The notes under the pieces are model-generated. The model was not told where the DNA came from. It saw only the letters and a program-made list of their open reading frames with translations, and did no database searches. 64,000 bases of DNA from Eutreptiella sp. 'Long Island Sound 2002' (Eukaryota > Euglenozoa > Euglenophyceae > Eutreptiales > Eutreptiaceae). Below, one piece after another: positions 1 through 10,883 of the stretch. The first letter of the stretch is position 1. Each line of letters begins with the position of its first letter. The stretch is taken from contig OZ038388.1 in NCBI GenBank assembly GCA_964036045.1, positions 9,883,733-9,947,732 on the forward strand. The letters are read 5' to 3'. The position numbers and the translations under genes are program-made.

Positions 1-1
1 C

Positions 2-3000
2 TGGACATTGAAAATTTCGCCAGATGGCACAATGTGGGCGTTTGGCAACCGGCATGACGGGTTAATCTGGTTTGGATATTGGCCCAGTGGTGAAGTAATT
101 GGGCTCGTCTATCCGCCTCCCTATCCAAATGGTCTGTACGTCTTTATCAGTTGGTCCGCAGACAGTGAGAATGTTTTTTGGACCAATGGAGAGAAATGCG
201 GGTTGATAGGGGTTGCCAACCTCACTCAGTATTATGCGTCGAATGGTAACCTAGTGGTCACAGTGGAACCTGGTGGAACACCTGGTTCAACAGGTGTTCC
301 ATCAATAATTGGAGTTACCAGTTATCATGAAGATGTCCCTGCTGTTCCTCCATTACCACCATGGGGCACTCCGGCCTACCAGGAGACTGTCCGGATGCGA
401 GACAATAGGGTTTCCAGAGCCGCAGCATGGTCGCCTAACGGAAATCTTCTTGTGGAAGGTGGTGGTCCTGCTGTGCGGATCCGCTCTATGCCTGACGGCA
501 AAATCACACATACTCTCGAAGATCAGCATGGCTCAGTGATAGGTGTGGACTGGAAAGGCTCAACCATTGTCACTGTTAGTGCAGAATCTATCATGATTCG
601 AGCAGCTGGCAATGGGTATGCGGGGCGCCCCCTTTTTGTTGGCTGTCCAGCAGAGTTGGCAGCTTGCTCCCGTGGCGCTGTATTGGACTTCACAAGTGTC
701 AGTCTCTCACCTGATGGGATGCATTTGGCAACGTCATCCAAGGGCTATTTGGGTGAGGTGGCGGTTTGGGAAGTGGCTTCAGGTAACATTTTATGTATCA
801 TGCAACAGTGGGAGGCATCCATTGTTACGTGGGACCCGAGCGGGCTGCCACAATTGCTGGCAGGTGGCGGACCAACTCCAAGTCCTTTGGCTGATTCCAA
901 GTGTCTCAGTCCCCTTCATTTGTGGAACATCAGTCAATGTTTCCCATCTCCATCTCCATCTCCATCTCCATCTCCATCTCCAAGCCCATCCCCATCACGT
1001 AATGTAATTACCTCTGCGACTCTATCACTGGCACAGACTGAACAGTACCTTGCAACAGTTTGGGGCTTTACCTTTGGCAAAGTGCCCTCCTCACCTCCAA
1101 CTTTGGGCCGGACGGAGTTGGTGGTTGTGAATGGGACAACTCATTCCATTGGATTCTATTCTAGTGGAGATGTCGCTGTACCTGCGTCGGAAGTTGTGGG
1201 TGCCTCTGGCACCTATGCATATGAAGTCAAGTCCTGGGGTACCTCAGTCAGCTCCGGTGTCGTAATGGTGACAGACTTCTCAAGCATGCAGACAGATGTT
1301 GGCAGGTAGTAAATCAAGTCTCATGGTTGCGCTGTTGATGATGAGTTGGGCCTCCAGTTTTGAGTTCTGAAGGCCGCCTGAGCAGGGAGGGTACTTTGCC
1401 ACCGACAATGGCTGCACCAGTGCACCAATGCTTCCAATGTAGAGCGTGACACCCCACCACAGATCCCTTCAACAACTCAGCAGCAGCCCTTCCATCAGTG
1501 CCCGAGGCAATTTTTTTTTGCAACGCCATTCTTCCCTCCCCCCTGCTTTTTTCCAAGGTTTTATCGTCAAATCTTGATGAAGAAAATACCCCTGAACACA
1601 GCCACCCCACTGGATCCTCAACCCCCCGGCCCGAGCACATACAGTGTTCAACCGTGTCGGGTGCTCGCTTTCAGCAGACTGATGTCCCCATCCAGGTCTG
1701 CAACCGATAATGAGAACATTTGAGTATATCAGTTAGATGGGAAGCCAAAAATACCGATGAACAACTGAGCAGGAGCTTGTTCATTCAAGTAATCTCCAAC
1801 ACAGACCTGGGTGACCCTTGAAAGGAAAAGGAAGGTTTGAGGGGACCAGGCAACCCACCGTACCATGTGCCGTGCAACCTGGATTTGGAGGCACATCATG
1901 CACTTCATAAAGAGCGTTTTCTCTGTTTTGCTCCTTACTGTGGTGGGCGCTCTTGCTTATGGGAATTTAGCATTTTGCAGGGTGGATGCTGGATTCCTTC
2001 GCCTGGTGGATTTTCGGGGACCCCGCAGTTGACAAAATGCACAGTGCCATGTCTTTTTTCATGTGTACGGTACGAGACGGTGATGTGGGTGCGCACCTAG
2101 CTGCATCTGTGGAATTCAGACCACACATCCTTCACGAATCTTACTGACTCATGACGGCTGTCGCCTACCACCTCGTTGATCGGCCGATCCCGTTAGTGCA
2201 ACGCTGCATTAAATGCAAGCTGTGTAGTGCAATGCCTCCTTTGTGATTTGCTTCCTGTTCCTCCTGTTTGCTGGTGGTCAACACACACCCCCTCATATTC
2301 CCTTGAAGCAATTAGTTCTGAACCTGCTACAGTGGAAATCTGCACCCAAATTTGACGGTCTGGTCTGCACACTCTAGAATCTATTTCCCCCCTCCTACAG
2401 GACCCTTAACATTCCTGCTGGGCACACGGAGGCCCTCAGTCAAATTGTTACTTTGTCGCGCTTTGATGCCAACGGTGACAGCATAACGTCGGAGAACGTT
2501 CAATTCGAGATGACCATTCCGAATCTTGGTTCTGGATACTCTGTTTTTCGCTATCCTGACACCTCCAGCGATGGCATTGACCTCCAAGCTGAAGGTGGAA
2601 GTATTGGGGCATGTGCCTCCCCTTCATCGACATGTATTTTGGTGACCAGTCCACGGACATCCAGTTTTGGACTTTTTAGAGCAAGCTCAAGCCCAAGCCC
2701 AAGCCCAAGCCCAAGTTCAAGCCCAAGTTCAAGCCCAAGTTCAAGCCCAAGTTCAAGCACCAACACCGACAACTATTGGTGGATTGGATTGGTAGCTGGT
2801 TTGCCTGCTGGTGTCATACTGGGGCTCTCATTAGCTAAGGCCTCTCAGGCAGTTTTGGATTCAACAAATGAGAATCCTCAGTATCCCCCGGATGAGATGA
2901 CGACGCCGGACCTAACCGATGCTTATAATCCGGTGTATCCCACGGATGAGATGACGACGCCGGACCTAACCGATGCTTATAATCCGGTGTATGCAATTAC

Positions 3001-3100
3001 CGAGCCGGTACCAACCCTTGACACAGTATATGTATATGATGCAGCAATGGACCATCCATTACCACCCCAAGATGCAGTGTTGCAGTACAACCTGCAGTAG
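2..3100 (+). CDS. WD40-like single-pass membrane protein, two exons, 5' partial
   Basis: Two open stretches join across an intron: exon 1 is 2-1305 and exon 2 is 2401-3100. Splicing CAG|GTAGTA to CCTCCTACAG|G keeps one frame (codon AG+G, then TLNIPAGHTE) and removes the apparent TAG at 1307. The frame is already open at base 2, so the N-terminus lies outside the window. Exon 1 holds several beta-propeller-like repeats (ISPDG, WSPNG and LSPDG followed by VAVWEV-type strands), then an SPSPSPS linker. Exon 2 holds a second extracellular domain, a second Ser/Pro linker, one hydrophobic segment (YWWIGLVAGLPAGVILGLSLA), and a short tail with two copies of an 18-residue repeat (YPPDEMTTPDLTDAYNPV type). 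The layout suggests a surface protein with a cytoplasmic tail. The specific role is unknown. The stop is TAG at 3098-3100. Confidence 0.75.
942..1000 (+). repeat. CCATCT microsatellite encoding a Ser-Pro linker
   Basis: CCATCT-type hexamers run in frame through exon 1 and encode SPSPSPS. A parallel AGCCCA/AGTTCA tract at about 2688-2757 encodes the second Ser/Pro linker. Confidence 0.85.
1306..2400 (+). other. Spliceosomal intron of the WD40-like gene
   Basis: The donor is CAG|GTAGTA and the acceptor is a pyrimidine-rich TTTCCCCCCTCCTACAG. Removing 1,095 bases restores one reading frame across both exons. Nothing coding is evident inside. Confidence 0.75.
2882..2989 (+). repeat. Two exact-frame 54-bp repeats in the cytoplasmic tail
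   Basis: Units 2882-2935 and 2936-2989 differ only near the third codon (CCG versus ACG). Each encodes 18 residues rich in Asp, Thr and Pro with a Tyr at both ends. The near identity indicates a recent duplication. Confidence 0.9.
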
Positions 3101-4110
3101 CCTCTATGCTCAAGCAGCACCAGGCGTTGGTTCCCTCCATTTGGAACCATGCCCTTTTGTGATGCCTTTTGCATCCCATGTGTTCTGTAGGGTACCCCGC
3201 CCCCCCTCCATTGTCCATTGTTTCGGCCAGGTTCCAACTCAGAGTGCTGGCCTTGAAGGAACCTCTCCTTGCCAAGATGGCATTTGTAGTGTGTTCTGTC
3301 GTTGGTCTCGTGCTATGCACCAATTACCATCCCCCCTCCCATGCCAATGGCCATCACTGGTGTCATGTGTTGGTTTTTTCAATATAGGTTTTCATTTCTC
3401 GATGTTCCCGTATGGAGCAGCTCGTCTGGTGTTGCCTGCATTGCAACTCAGCCATGTTGGCAAGAGCCTATGTGGCACACAAATTGCCATTATTTGCCCA
3501 GTTTCATGAGTGTGCAATGGCATGTGATGGGCACCATCCTTGGTGTCATGTGTTTGGTTTTCAATACAGATTTTTCTTTCATCAAAATGTTCCAAGTCCC
3601 GTATGGAGCCTCTCTCTATCTCAGTCTGGTAGATCATGCCTGCATTTTGTAAAGCGGAGTACCCACCCAGCTGCTCCTGCTTCGCTGCAGCGTTTGACAG
3701 CCATAGGGATCAATTTCTGGGAGATTTGCAAGGAAGATTGATCCAGCCAGGTTCACACTGCTGAAATGTTTTCAGGCATGCCTGGCGCCACAGATTTGAG
3801 GATGTTTCGCTCAGGTCAAAGTGCCGTGATTCATTCCGTCATTCAGCCGATTGCAGTTGCATTGAATTCATGTCTATTTGGAAACATTATTATTGCGCAC
3901 TTCACAGTGTTAAATGTTTTCAAGCAGGCCTGGGGCCACCACTTTCAGCTCTGTTGTACGCCTGGTTTCCACAACGCTTCCCTGATCCGTGCCACATCTG
4001 GACCCAGTGGTAGGTTGCGATCGAATGCAGGCCACGCTCGTCACCTTCATTGACTGCCACATGAAGTATATGGTGCTCATATATTTTGAAGCAGGCTTGG
4101 GGTCATAAGT
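3101..4110. repeat. Downstream flank with degenerate direct repeats
   Basis: No gene is supported here. A block with GGTGTCATGTGTTGG near 3358 recurs near 3541 followed by similar sequence ending in CCCGTATGGAGC (period about 180 bp). A second family (TTCACAGTGTTAAATGTTTT followed by CAAGCAGGCCTGGG) occurs near 3750, 3900 and, more weakly, 4080. This is probably 3' UTR and old repeat DNA. Confidence 0.5.
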
Positions 4111-4126
4111 TCCTGGTCCCGGGCAT

Positions 4127-4340
4127 AAAACCACCCCCAAATGGGGGATAAAACCACCCTTAAAACCACCCTGGGTGGTTTTATGCCCATTTTTATGGGG
4201 GATAAAACCACCCCTTTTGGGGGATAAAACCACCACGTTGGAGGGATATAACCACCCCATATGGGGATAAACCCCCCCCCCCCCTGTTAAAACCACTCCC
4301 TTCGGGGGCATAAAACCACCCCAAGGGTGGTTTTATGCCC
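4127..4340. repeat. Hairpin-rich GGGATAAAACCACC repeat cluster
   Basis: Six or more copies of a GGGGGATAAAACCACCCC-like unit occur in both orientations, with a poly-C run near 4272-4284. The last pair forms a perfect inverted repeat: arms 4306-4321 and 4325-4340 (GGGCATAAAACCACCC) with a 3-base loop. No coding potential. Confidence 0.7.
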
Positions 4341-4350
4341 ACCAAAGCAA

Positions 4351-4843
4351 ACATAGTTACCTAGGGTTATCTGGGACTGGAAATTCAGCACACAGGGTTG
4401 TTTGAGACTGAAAATTTGGTAAACAGGGTTGTCCAGGACTGGGATTTCAGCACACAGAGGTGTCTGTGACTGGAAATTTTGCGCACAGGGGTGTCTAGGG
4501 CTGTCTGGGACTGAAATTTCAGCAAACGAGGCGAAGAAAACAGAGCAGAACAATCTAAATCAAAGAAATCTGAAGAGTGCACTGTGCGAAACGTACGCAC
4601 ATAGTTAACTAGGGTTATCCGGGACTGGAAATTCAGCACCCAGGGTTGTTTGAGACTGAAAATTTGGTAAACAGGGTTTTCCAGGACTGGGATTTCAGCA
4701 CACACAGGTGTCTGCGACCGGAAATTTTGCGCACAGGGGTGTCTAGGGCTGTCTGGGACTGAAAATTCAGCAAATGCGGCACAGAAAACAAAGCAGAACA
4801 ATCTAAATCAAAAAAATCTGAAGAGTGCACTGTGCGAAACGTC
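4351..4843. repeat. Two 248-bp tandem units of a 31-bp-periodic satellite
   Basis: Unit starts at 4351 and 4599 (ACATAGTTAMCTAGGGTTAT) are 248 bp apart. Inside each, a sub-repeat of about 31 bp (GGGACTGGAAATTCAGCACA, then CAGGGTTGTCT) recurs. Related sequence appears again at 42174-42400. Long minus-strand ORFs here only reflect the periodicity. Confidence 0.75.
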
Positions 4844-5192
4844 ACTGATATGGCTGGATAGCATGATATCCAAACTTTTGATGGTACCAATACAACATCT
4901 TTGGGTGACAATGCCATGTGGCATGCCATGGCCGCCGAATGTACACTTTGGTTAGAAACAATACTGCACAAAGAACCAAAAATCCGGTAAAAAGCATTTA
5001 ACTGGTCCATTTTCATTTATTTTCAAGAGAACCGACTGCCCGGGAAAATGATTTATTTCTCCAACAATGGACATTTTTGGGAAAATCATGACTTTTTGTG
5101 CTGCCCAATAAAAACACCCATGGGCTTTCAATCTTTTTGAAAACCATGCTGCACGCAGTACCACAAGAAGCATTTTTTGGCACCCCTTCTTA

Positions 5193-5208
5193 GCGCGAGG
5201 CCTCGCGC
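5193..5208. repeat. GCGCGAGGCCTCGCGC palindrome
   Basis: Perfect 16-bp palindrome, one of a family limited to the non-retroelement backbone. Confidence 0.9.
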
Positions 5209-5300
5209 AAACACCAACACCGCAGCGCAATAAAATGCCCCATAGAGAAAAATGTGCCGCACAAGGTGACAGCAAAAAGGTCGTCGAAGAGGATTGCATA

Positions 5301-5316
5301 GCGCGAGCTCTCGCGC
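5301..5316. repeat. GCGCGAG-CT-CTCGCGC palindrome variant
   Basis: Seven-base arms identical to the other family members but with a different centre (CT in place of GC). It is flanked on both sides by ATA. Confidence 0.8.
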
Positions 5317-5398
5317 ATAATATATCAGAACAAACGAAGAAATTACTTTTTCTTCGGAACAACTTGCATCTTAGAACCCCGTGCCTTACAACGGACAT

Positions 5399-7096
5399 CT
5401 TACCCTTAGGCGCTGGCTTTGCGGGCTCGCTTTTTGGTTGGGACTGACGGGCTGGTTGCTTGAATGGAGCTCGGGCCCCGGTTTCCTCGGACCTCGGCTT
5501 CGCTGCCGCTTTCTTCGCTGCCTTGCCCTGGGAGACCTGCGGCTCCTCCTCCTCTTCTTCCTCGCTCTCCTCCTCTTCATCCCCATCGCTCTCGTCGGAT
5601 TCTGCACTGGTAGCCGACTTCGCTGCCTGAGGCTTGGAAGCAGTCTTCTTCTTCTTGGGGGCTGGTTCCCCAGCAGTAGACTTCCGCTTTGCAGGTCTTT
5701 GCTTCTGCAGCTTGACCTTTCTCAACAGTCTCTTCCTCCTTCAGCGACAACGCCTCAGAACCCAACTTCTCATCGCGAACCCAAAGGGGAATACCACGGT
5801 TTGCCCAGTTGGCCTGCTGGTCCCAATCACCAGACGCGTCCAGTTTCGACCCTTGTGTCAAGACATGGTTCAACTGCGTCTGCACTCTGTTGACCCTATC
5901 GGAGAGATTGTCGGTGGTGACACCAAGAACGTACATGCGAGAATCCGGCTCGATGGACGCAATCTTGCACACCAGGTCTGGCTGATGATCAATGAACACA
6001 ACCGAAGGCTTGAAGCTCTTGTCCTGCTTCACGTAATGGAGGTGAGTGTCGAAATACCACATAACCGTCGTTATCGGAAGGTGACCGCCAATTTCAACAG
6101 CATTTTTCTCCTCTACTTGAGTAGGTCCAAAGGTCAGATATTTCGGAATCTGCAATGAGGGAGAAGTTATTGCGCGAGGCCTCGCGCAAAGAGCGGACGT
6201 AATGACGGAATTATACCTTTCTCGTCCAGCGATCCGGTGACGAAATCAGCAACCAGCAAACGTTGAACATTGTAGGATCCCCTGCAGGCTTCTGTTTGAC
6301 TGGCCAACTGAAGATGGGAACACGCAACATGTTAGCCATGCGCTGCGCGTTGAAATCATCGTTGAGACGCCTCTCTGTTTCCGTTTCCAGCACGTCGAAC
6401 ATGTCGTCAACACCAGTTTGAGAGCCGCAGATAAGGGTATCGGCACGCGCCATCTCTTTATACAGCCAGGCTGGGCACATCATCTCAGGAGCAAGATGTT
6501 CAAATATGTCGCCGTTGACGACAATCAGGTTCTTGTCAATCTCAATAAACCGCCTCGGGGGATCGTGGGCCAAAGATGCAACTCGGGTCGCCTTAATTGT
6601 GATAGTTTGACTTGCCAGTAATGGATCCTGCTGTTCCACTGTCTTGAAGTCACCAGTAACGCCAGTAGTTGGGGGCCACACGGCTCTTGGTAGGCTCTTG
6701 ACCCAGGAGTTTTTGGACGTTGAGGATTTTCAGGGAGGCGGGTTTGCCTTTCTCTGCCACCTGCCACAATGGTGCGCTAATCATGGATTTCCATGCCGGC
6801 CATGGACCGCGACTTTTGCCTTCAGACTCACACCAATAGCCCCATGTACCAAGAGTCACGAAGTGCAGCAACCTCTTTGCGGGTGCGCATGTCCTTGGCT
6901 AAAGAACAGAAATGGAGAAGGTGCAGCGCACCAATGCAGAAACGGAACCCACGTCTCGTCGATGGTACACACCTTTCTCAAGTTGAATGTACTGGCCGTT
7001 GTGCGGGTGGTGTGGATGCATTGAGACCCACTGGTCAAGGATGATGTCGTTAAACGAATTGTGCAAGGATTTAAGGGTTCTTTTTTCTTCCTGCAT
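5399..7096 (-). CDS. Unrecognised protein with acidic/basic C-terminal tail, three exons
   Basis: Exon 1 is 7096-6973, starting at ATG (MQEEKRTLKSLHNSF). Exon 2 is 6898-6217 and exon 3 is 6149 to about 5399. Introns have GTGTGT...TTCTTTAG and GTATAA...CATTGCAG ends. The product has about 550 residues: an unrecognised globular part, then KR-rich, S/D/E-rich and KKAAAKP-like low-complexity sequence typical of nuclear or chromatin proteins. Three single-base excesses break the frame: GGGG near 6835, CCCCC near 6672, and GG/AAA near 5715. Removing one base at each restores continuous, sensible protein, so homopolymer errors or recent decay are equally possible. The 3' end is uncertain: a good donor (GTAAGA) starts at 5403. 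A telomere-like array lies just upstream of the ATG. Confidence 0.55.
6150..6216 (-). other. 67-bp intron containing a perfect palindrome
   Basis: The donor is AAAG|GTATAA and the acceptor is CTCATTGCAG|A. Splicing joins WTRK to IPKYLTF with no frame change. Bases 6170-6189 form the 20-bp palindrome TTGCGCGAGGCCTCGCGCAA, so about a third of the intron can fold as one hairpin. Confidence 0.7.
6170..6189. repeat. Intronic TTGCGCGAGGCCTCGCGCAA palindrome
   Basis: Perfect 20-bp palindrome inside the 67-bp intron. Confidence 0.9.
6899..6972 (-). other. 74-bp intron
   Basis: The donor is AAAG|GTGTGT. The acceptor is CCTTCTCCATTTCTGTTCTTTAG, strongly pyrimidine-rich. Splicing joins LEK to AKDMRTRKE in frame. 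Confidence 0.7.
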
Positions 7097-7104
7097 CACT
7101 TCTG

Positions 7105-7129
7105 CCTAACCCTAACCCTAACCCTAACC
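7105..7129. repeat. Interstitial telomere-like (CCTAAC)4 array
   Basis: Four exact CCTAAC units plus one C. On the minus strand this reads (GTTAGG)4 and sits 9 bp upstream of the ATG of the minus-strand gene. This is the only such run seen. It could be a promoter element like plant telo-boxes, a repair scar or chance. Confidence 0.85.
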
Positions 7130-7251
7130 ATTGTTGAAAAATATATTGCACATTGGGCCATCAATCAATGTGGTATTGATGAAAGCTCAAAAGGATGATT
7201 GGAGATGTGGGTATATATCACTTTGGTACCAATTGTGGTTGGTTACCATGA

Positions 7252-8221
7252 ATGATGCAGGGACACTCCCCGTTCATTACGTTCCTTCTTCAGCTACTAT
7301 CCCCCCTCCTCCATAAGGGTGGGAGACTTTGTTGGAATTCGATGAAAATTCAGGTGGTCCAACAAGGTATGCCACGCCGATCGGCTTCGTCTTTGAAGCT
7401 TGTAAACTGCTTCAATGGTGCTTTGCAAAGTCAGCCGTTTAGCCTGGATGTAGTACTGCAAAGTTTGTTTGTGCAAGCTTCAGAAATCCAGCAACCACGG
7501 AGGGCAGATTGGGCTGTGGGTGATGAATGTTGTGCTGTGTTCAATTATGCAGTGAAAGATGGTATGAAGCCCTATCGATGCAGGGGACGCATCACTGCTG
7601 TCCATGATAGTGAGGTGCAGGTGAAGTGGAATGTAGACAAGACGACGGACAGATGCCCCCCTGGTCATGTGCATCCTACGGAGGGAGCTGCGTATGCAGC
7701 ATCTTTGGACCCAGCTATATGCATTCCAGAGCCAGCTCTCTTTTCTGCCGGCTCCATCAGCACACCCCATCGGACCGACCCTCTTCAGTCGCCAAAAAGG
7801 GTGCGATCCCAAACCACTCAGACTGCCACTCATGCACCAAAGGGCACAATCATAGGAGGACCAAGGCCAACCGGGACTGCTGCTCCTAAGGTGTCAGCTG
7901 AACCCGAACCTCCTGCAACCCTCCAGAGTGAATCTGCTATTTTGAGCCCCTGAACGACGAACACAGGCTCAAACAGCCCTTGAGTTGAGACCACCGGCTG
8001 AGTGTGTGCCTGCTTCGAATGTTATTTCTGATGTGAAGCCTCCCGTATTGTACGTTGGGAGACGCAAGTTTGAGCTGCCATCTGGGTACGCAGGCTCGCT
8101 GGTAAAAGACCAAGAGCAAATCAACGAATGGTGGAAGGCGATTGTTTTAGAGAGGTGGACAGCAGAGGAGCTGTTTTTGTATCTATCTCCATCGAATAAG
8201 AAGATAGCATGTAGGGTGTAA
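7252..8221 (+). CDS. Unrecognised protein with a Tudor/SH3-like segment
   Basis: Two frames, 7252-7953 and 7985-8221, join if one C is dropped from the CCCC run at 7946-7949. The protein then reads continuously through LSPERRTQAQTALELRPP. The first ATG is at 7252, and a second (7342, MKIQVVQQG) may be the true start because the sequence before it is pyrimidine-rich and ends in TTCTTCAG. A segment (DWAVGDECCAVFNY...YRCRGRITAVHDSEVQVKWN) has the spacing of a small beta-barrel such as Tudor or SH3. A Pro/Thr-rich linker and a short conserved-looking end (LYVGRRKFELPSGYAG...KIACRV) follow. The stop is TAA. No function can be assigned. Confidence 0.5.
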
Positions 8222-8511
8222 TTGGTGTTCATTCGCTTCTGTGGAATATATATGCTTTCGTTTCCGTTGATGGTCGTGTGTTGCTCTTGACGTATTCTTT
8301 TTTGGAGTGTGACTGTCTTTTTTTGCTCCATTTGTTTAGCATGTGGAGTGATTGGTATTCTATTTCTCTTAGGCGGCTCAAGTTGCATGGTCAAAATCGA
8401 AGGAAAAGGTACGAAAATGACAGGTTTCCAAAAGCATCAAAAAATAGTTGTTTTGATGGATATTTCTAAACCGTCGCAAACAAGTATGGCAAAATAAATA
8501 TTTCTATAAGA

Positions 8512-10874
8512 TAAAGAAGGTCCCTACCAGGACCGGCCCCCGCTGTGCCCCTTCCGCCAGTAATCCCCGCTGACTTGCTCCGGATCAATGCTTGCATTTA
8601 TCAAAATCCAGGGTCCAAAACCAAAAATATAGAAAAAAGAAAATACAATCCTCCTTCAACCCTGAATGGCAACCAGATCCCACAAATCCAACAATAACCC
8701 AATTCACAATCCAAATCAGGCTGCGGGCTTTCGTTCAGCACACCGGTATTCCCACGGTGGCGGGCATGTACAAGAATTGCACCAAGGAAGAAAGCCCTGA
8801 AATTGGCATATGAACACAAATAAAGCAAAGTTGGGGACAGATGGAAACTTACACAATCACAGCCATAGACCCCTCATTCCCTGGACTCAAGACCTTCCCT
8901 TGACTCATCAACATGATGCCCTGAACCCAGTCCAATAAGATGGTTAAATGCCATATATCAAAAGTCACTACATAAACCCCAAAAATGTGTTCACTCCCAA
9001 GCCTCTAAATCCTAGCCCAATAGGGAAGGTGGCGTGTCATGGCCTAGAGTGGCACTCAGGACCACGCCTTACCCTGACATAACCTTGGTTGGACTTGGAG
9101 TCGAATGGGCTTAGAGAAATGACTTATGAGTTTGAACTCATAACATGCCAAAAAACTGCCAATTCACACCATATTGGCCATATATCAAAAATATGCTCAA
9201 AATCGAAGTTACTACTTATCCGAAGGCTCCAAGCATGCATGGAATCGAAGTCTACTATTCATGGAGGATAGAGACCAAAGGCCAATGCCCATGTACATCC
9301 CCATTTTACCCTCGAAACCCTTTCGGATATGGGCGCCACGCACTGCCCAAGTCAGCCCATGATCTTGAGACCAATTCTTATAATCCTTCGTGCGCCAAGC
9401 CAAATGGAGTACGCGATCCGGCATATGGTGGTGTTCAACTCCGAAGCATATGCCAACATATGAACAACATACCATGGTTCGACTCTCCATAGGCTTCTTG
9501 CTGTTAGCTGACCAGGTGAGTACACAAAACGCAAAAATGAGCAAAAATTGAGGTCAAAAACATGAAAATATGACCAAATACAAAGTTGTCATGATAGTAT
9601 ATCTCTACGCTCACCCATGATATCCGCTCATGATTCAATACACAAATGATTGAGACCATTTGCGAACAATTCCCCCACTTGGATCCCCAATCGGTCGCAT
9701 GGAGATACCTTCGCCACTAATATCTACATGCCCCATGAAAATGGGAGTGCACCCATGGATCTCTTTGTCAAACATACCATGAGCAATACATACGCGGTAG
9801 ACTTGGTCTAGCGCTTTGGATCCCACAATTGGGACATGGGCAAAGCCCTTGTCACGTATGGCTCCTCATCTCTTCGGCCACACGAAGATATATAACATGG
9901 GCGTGAGCATATCAAGACACATATCATACATATAAAATATACCCTCAAAAGTGGCTCCCACCATGATATGCCATGTCCCTCCATTGGCATAACTTCACGT
10001 TAAAAATACGTAGGAACCCAAGGAAAGTTGCTATGCAACCCCAACACCCATGCGGCACACTCGAAAGTCTCATTAAAATATTCGGTTGCACGGTCCAAGA
10101 ATTATATATCACTTTATACCTTCTTGACCCTTTTCCCTTGCTACACCGGGCATGTGTGCGCACCAAAGGCGTTTGATGCTTCCTAAATTAAGTTGAGACC
10201 AAGGCAGTTCCAACCCAACCTTCCTTATTCTCATTCCTCACACTCGCGCGTAGATATGGCTCTTCAAAGTGATCCCACGATTCGATTTTGTTTCCCTTAT
10301 ATCTCCAAGTCAAATGGGTGGCAAGTATAAGGGAAACCTGATTCGGGCATAGGGAAAGGAGTATGACCAATCGAAGAAGTCCAAATCAAGTGCGGCGATG
10401 TCGAAGTCGAAAATCCGATTTCGACATCACGAAAAATTCGGAATAAAGTTTCGAGTGCTTATTTAGAAAAATGCGGAAGCAACGAACCCTTTACAGATGA
10501 AATCTGACCCTTCAGAAACGTTTCCGCCAAAATATCTGGAAATAACAGTTAACCAATCGGTTAACGCAAAATCGCGAGCCAACTGACAGTCGCCGATACA
10601 TTGACCATCAGAACGAAAGGCTGAAAAATTACGGAAACATTGTGATAATAAAACCCTGTTGATTCCTGATATTCCGATATATAAATCTCCGCTGGCGGTG
10701 CCTCGGTTCTGAATATGGCCGCTCATAGCCGGAATGGCCAAACCTATCACACTATCACATCGGGTTAGTCCAGGTGGATGGGAGAGTATGATATCAGCCA
10801 ATGGCGGCTTGCCGGCACATAGATACACACCCCAAGTGACCCCAAGATGGCCACGGGGGTCCCAACCGGCTTCA
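8512..10874 (-). repeat. Element D 3' LTR
   Basis: In element orientation it starts TGAAGCCGGTT, right after the polypurine tract, and ends ACCTTCTTTA. It is the left copy of a 2,363-bp direct repeat offset by exactly 10,846 bp. The ends are TG...TA, not TG...CA. ORFs inside are short and have no protein-like composition. Confidence 0.85.
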
Positions 10875-10883
10875 CCCCCCTTC
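10875..10883 (-). promoter_or_regulatory. Element D polypurine tract
   Basis: GAAGGGGGG on the minus strand lies immediately before the LTR start TGAAGCC. This is the expected plus-strand primer position. Confidence 0.7.

Larger units (their letters stand above)
4844..5398. other. Downstream region of the minus-strand nuclear-type gene
   Basis: Mostly A/T-rich and non-coding in appearance. It holds two GCGCGAG palindromes (5193 and 5301). An ORF runs through it in the frame of the neighbouring gene but loses any composition bias after about 5399, so I treat that as chance extension or intron. Confidence 0.4.

Noticed and set aside
4127-4340. CRISPR array
   Set aside because: Units are in both orientations with no uniform spacers, and the genome is eukaryotic.
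4287-5016. Three overlapping minus-strand ORFs with repeated NFQSQT/CAEIPV-like motifs
   Set aside because: The peptide repeats mirror the 31-bp satellite period in shifting frames, so this is repeat DNA read as protein.
5700-5750. Very short intron (10-13 bases) explaining the frame change
   Set aside because: GT and AG pairs of the right length exist, but an intron that short is not credible for the spliceosome. A one-base excess is simpler.
7105-7129. Chromosome end
   Set aside because: Only four units, with genes and transposons on both sides. It is interstitial.
8592-10370. Many ORFs of 60-115 codons in both LTRs of element D
   Set aside because: They occur identically in both LTR copies, lie on both strands, and have no protein-like features. 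They are by-products of the repeat.
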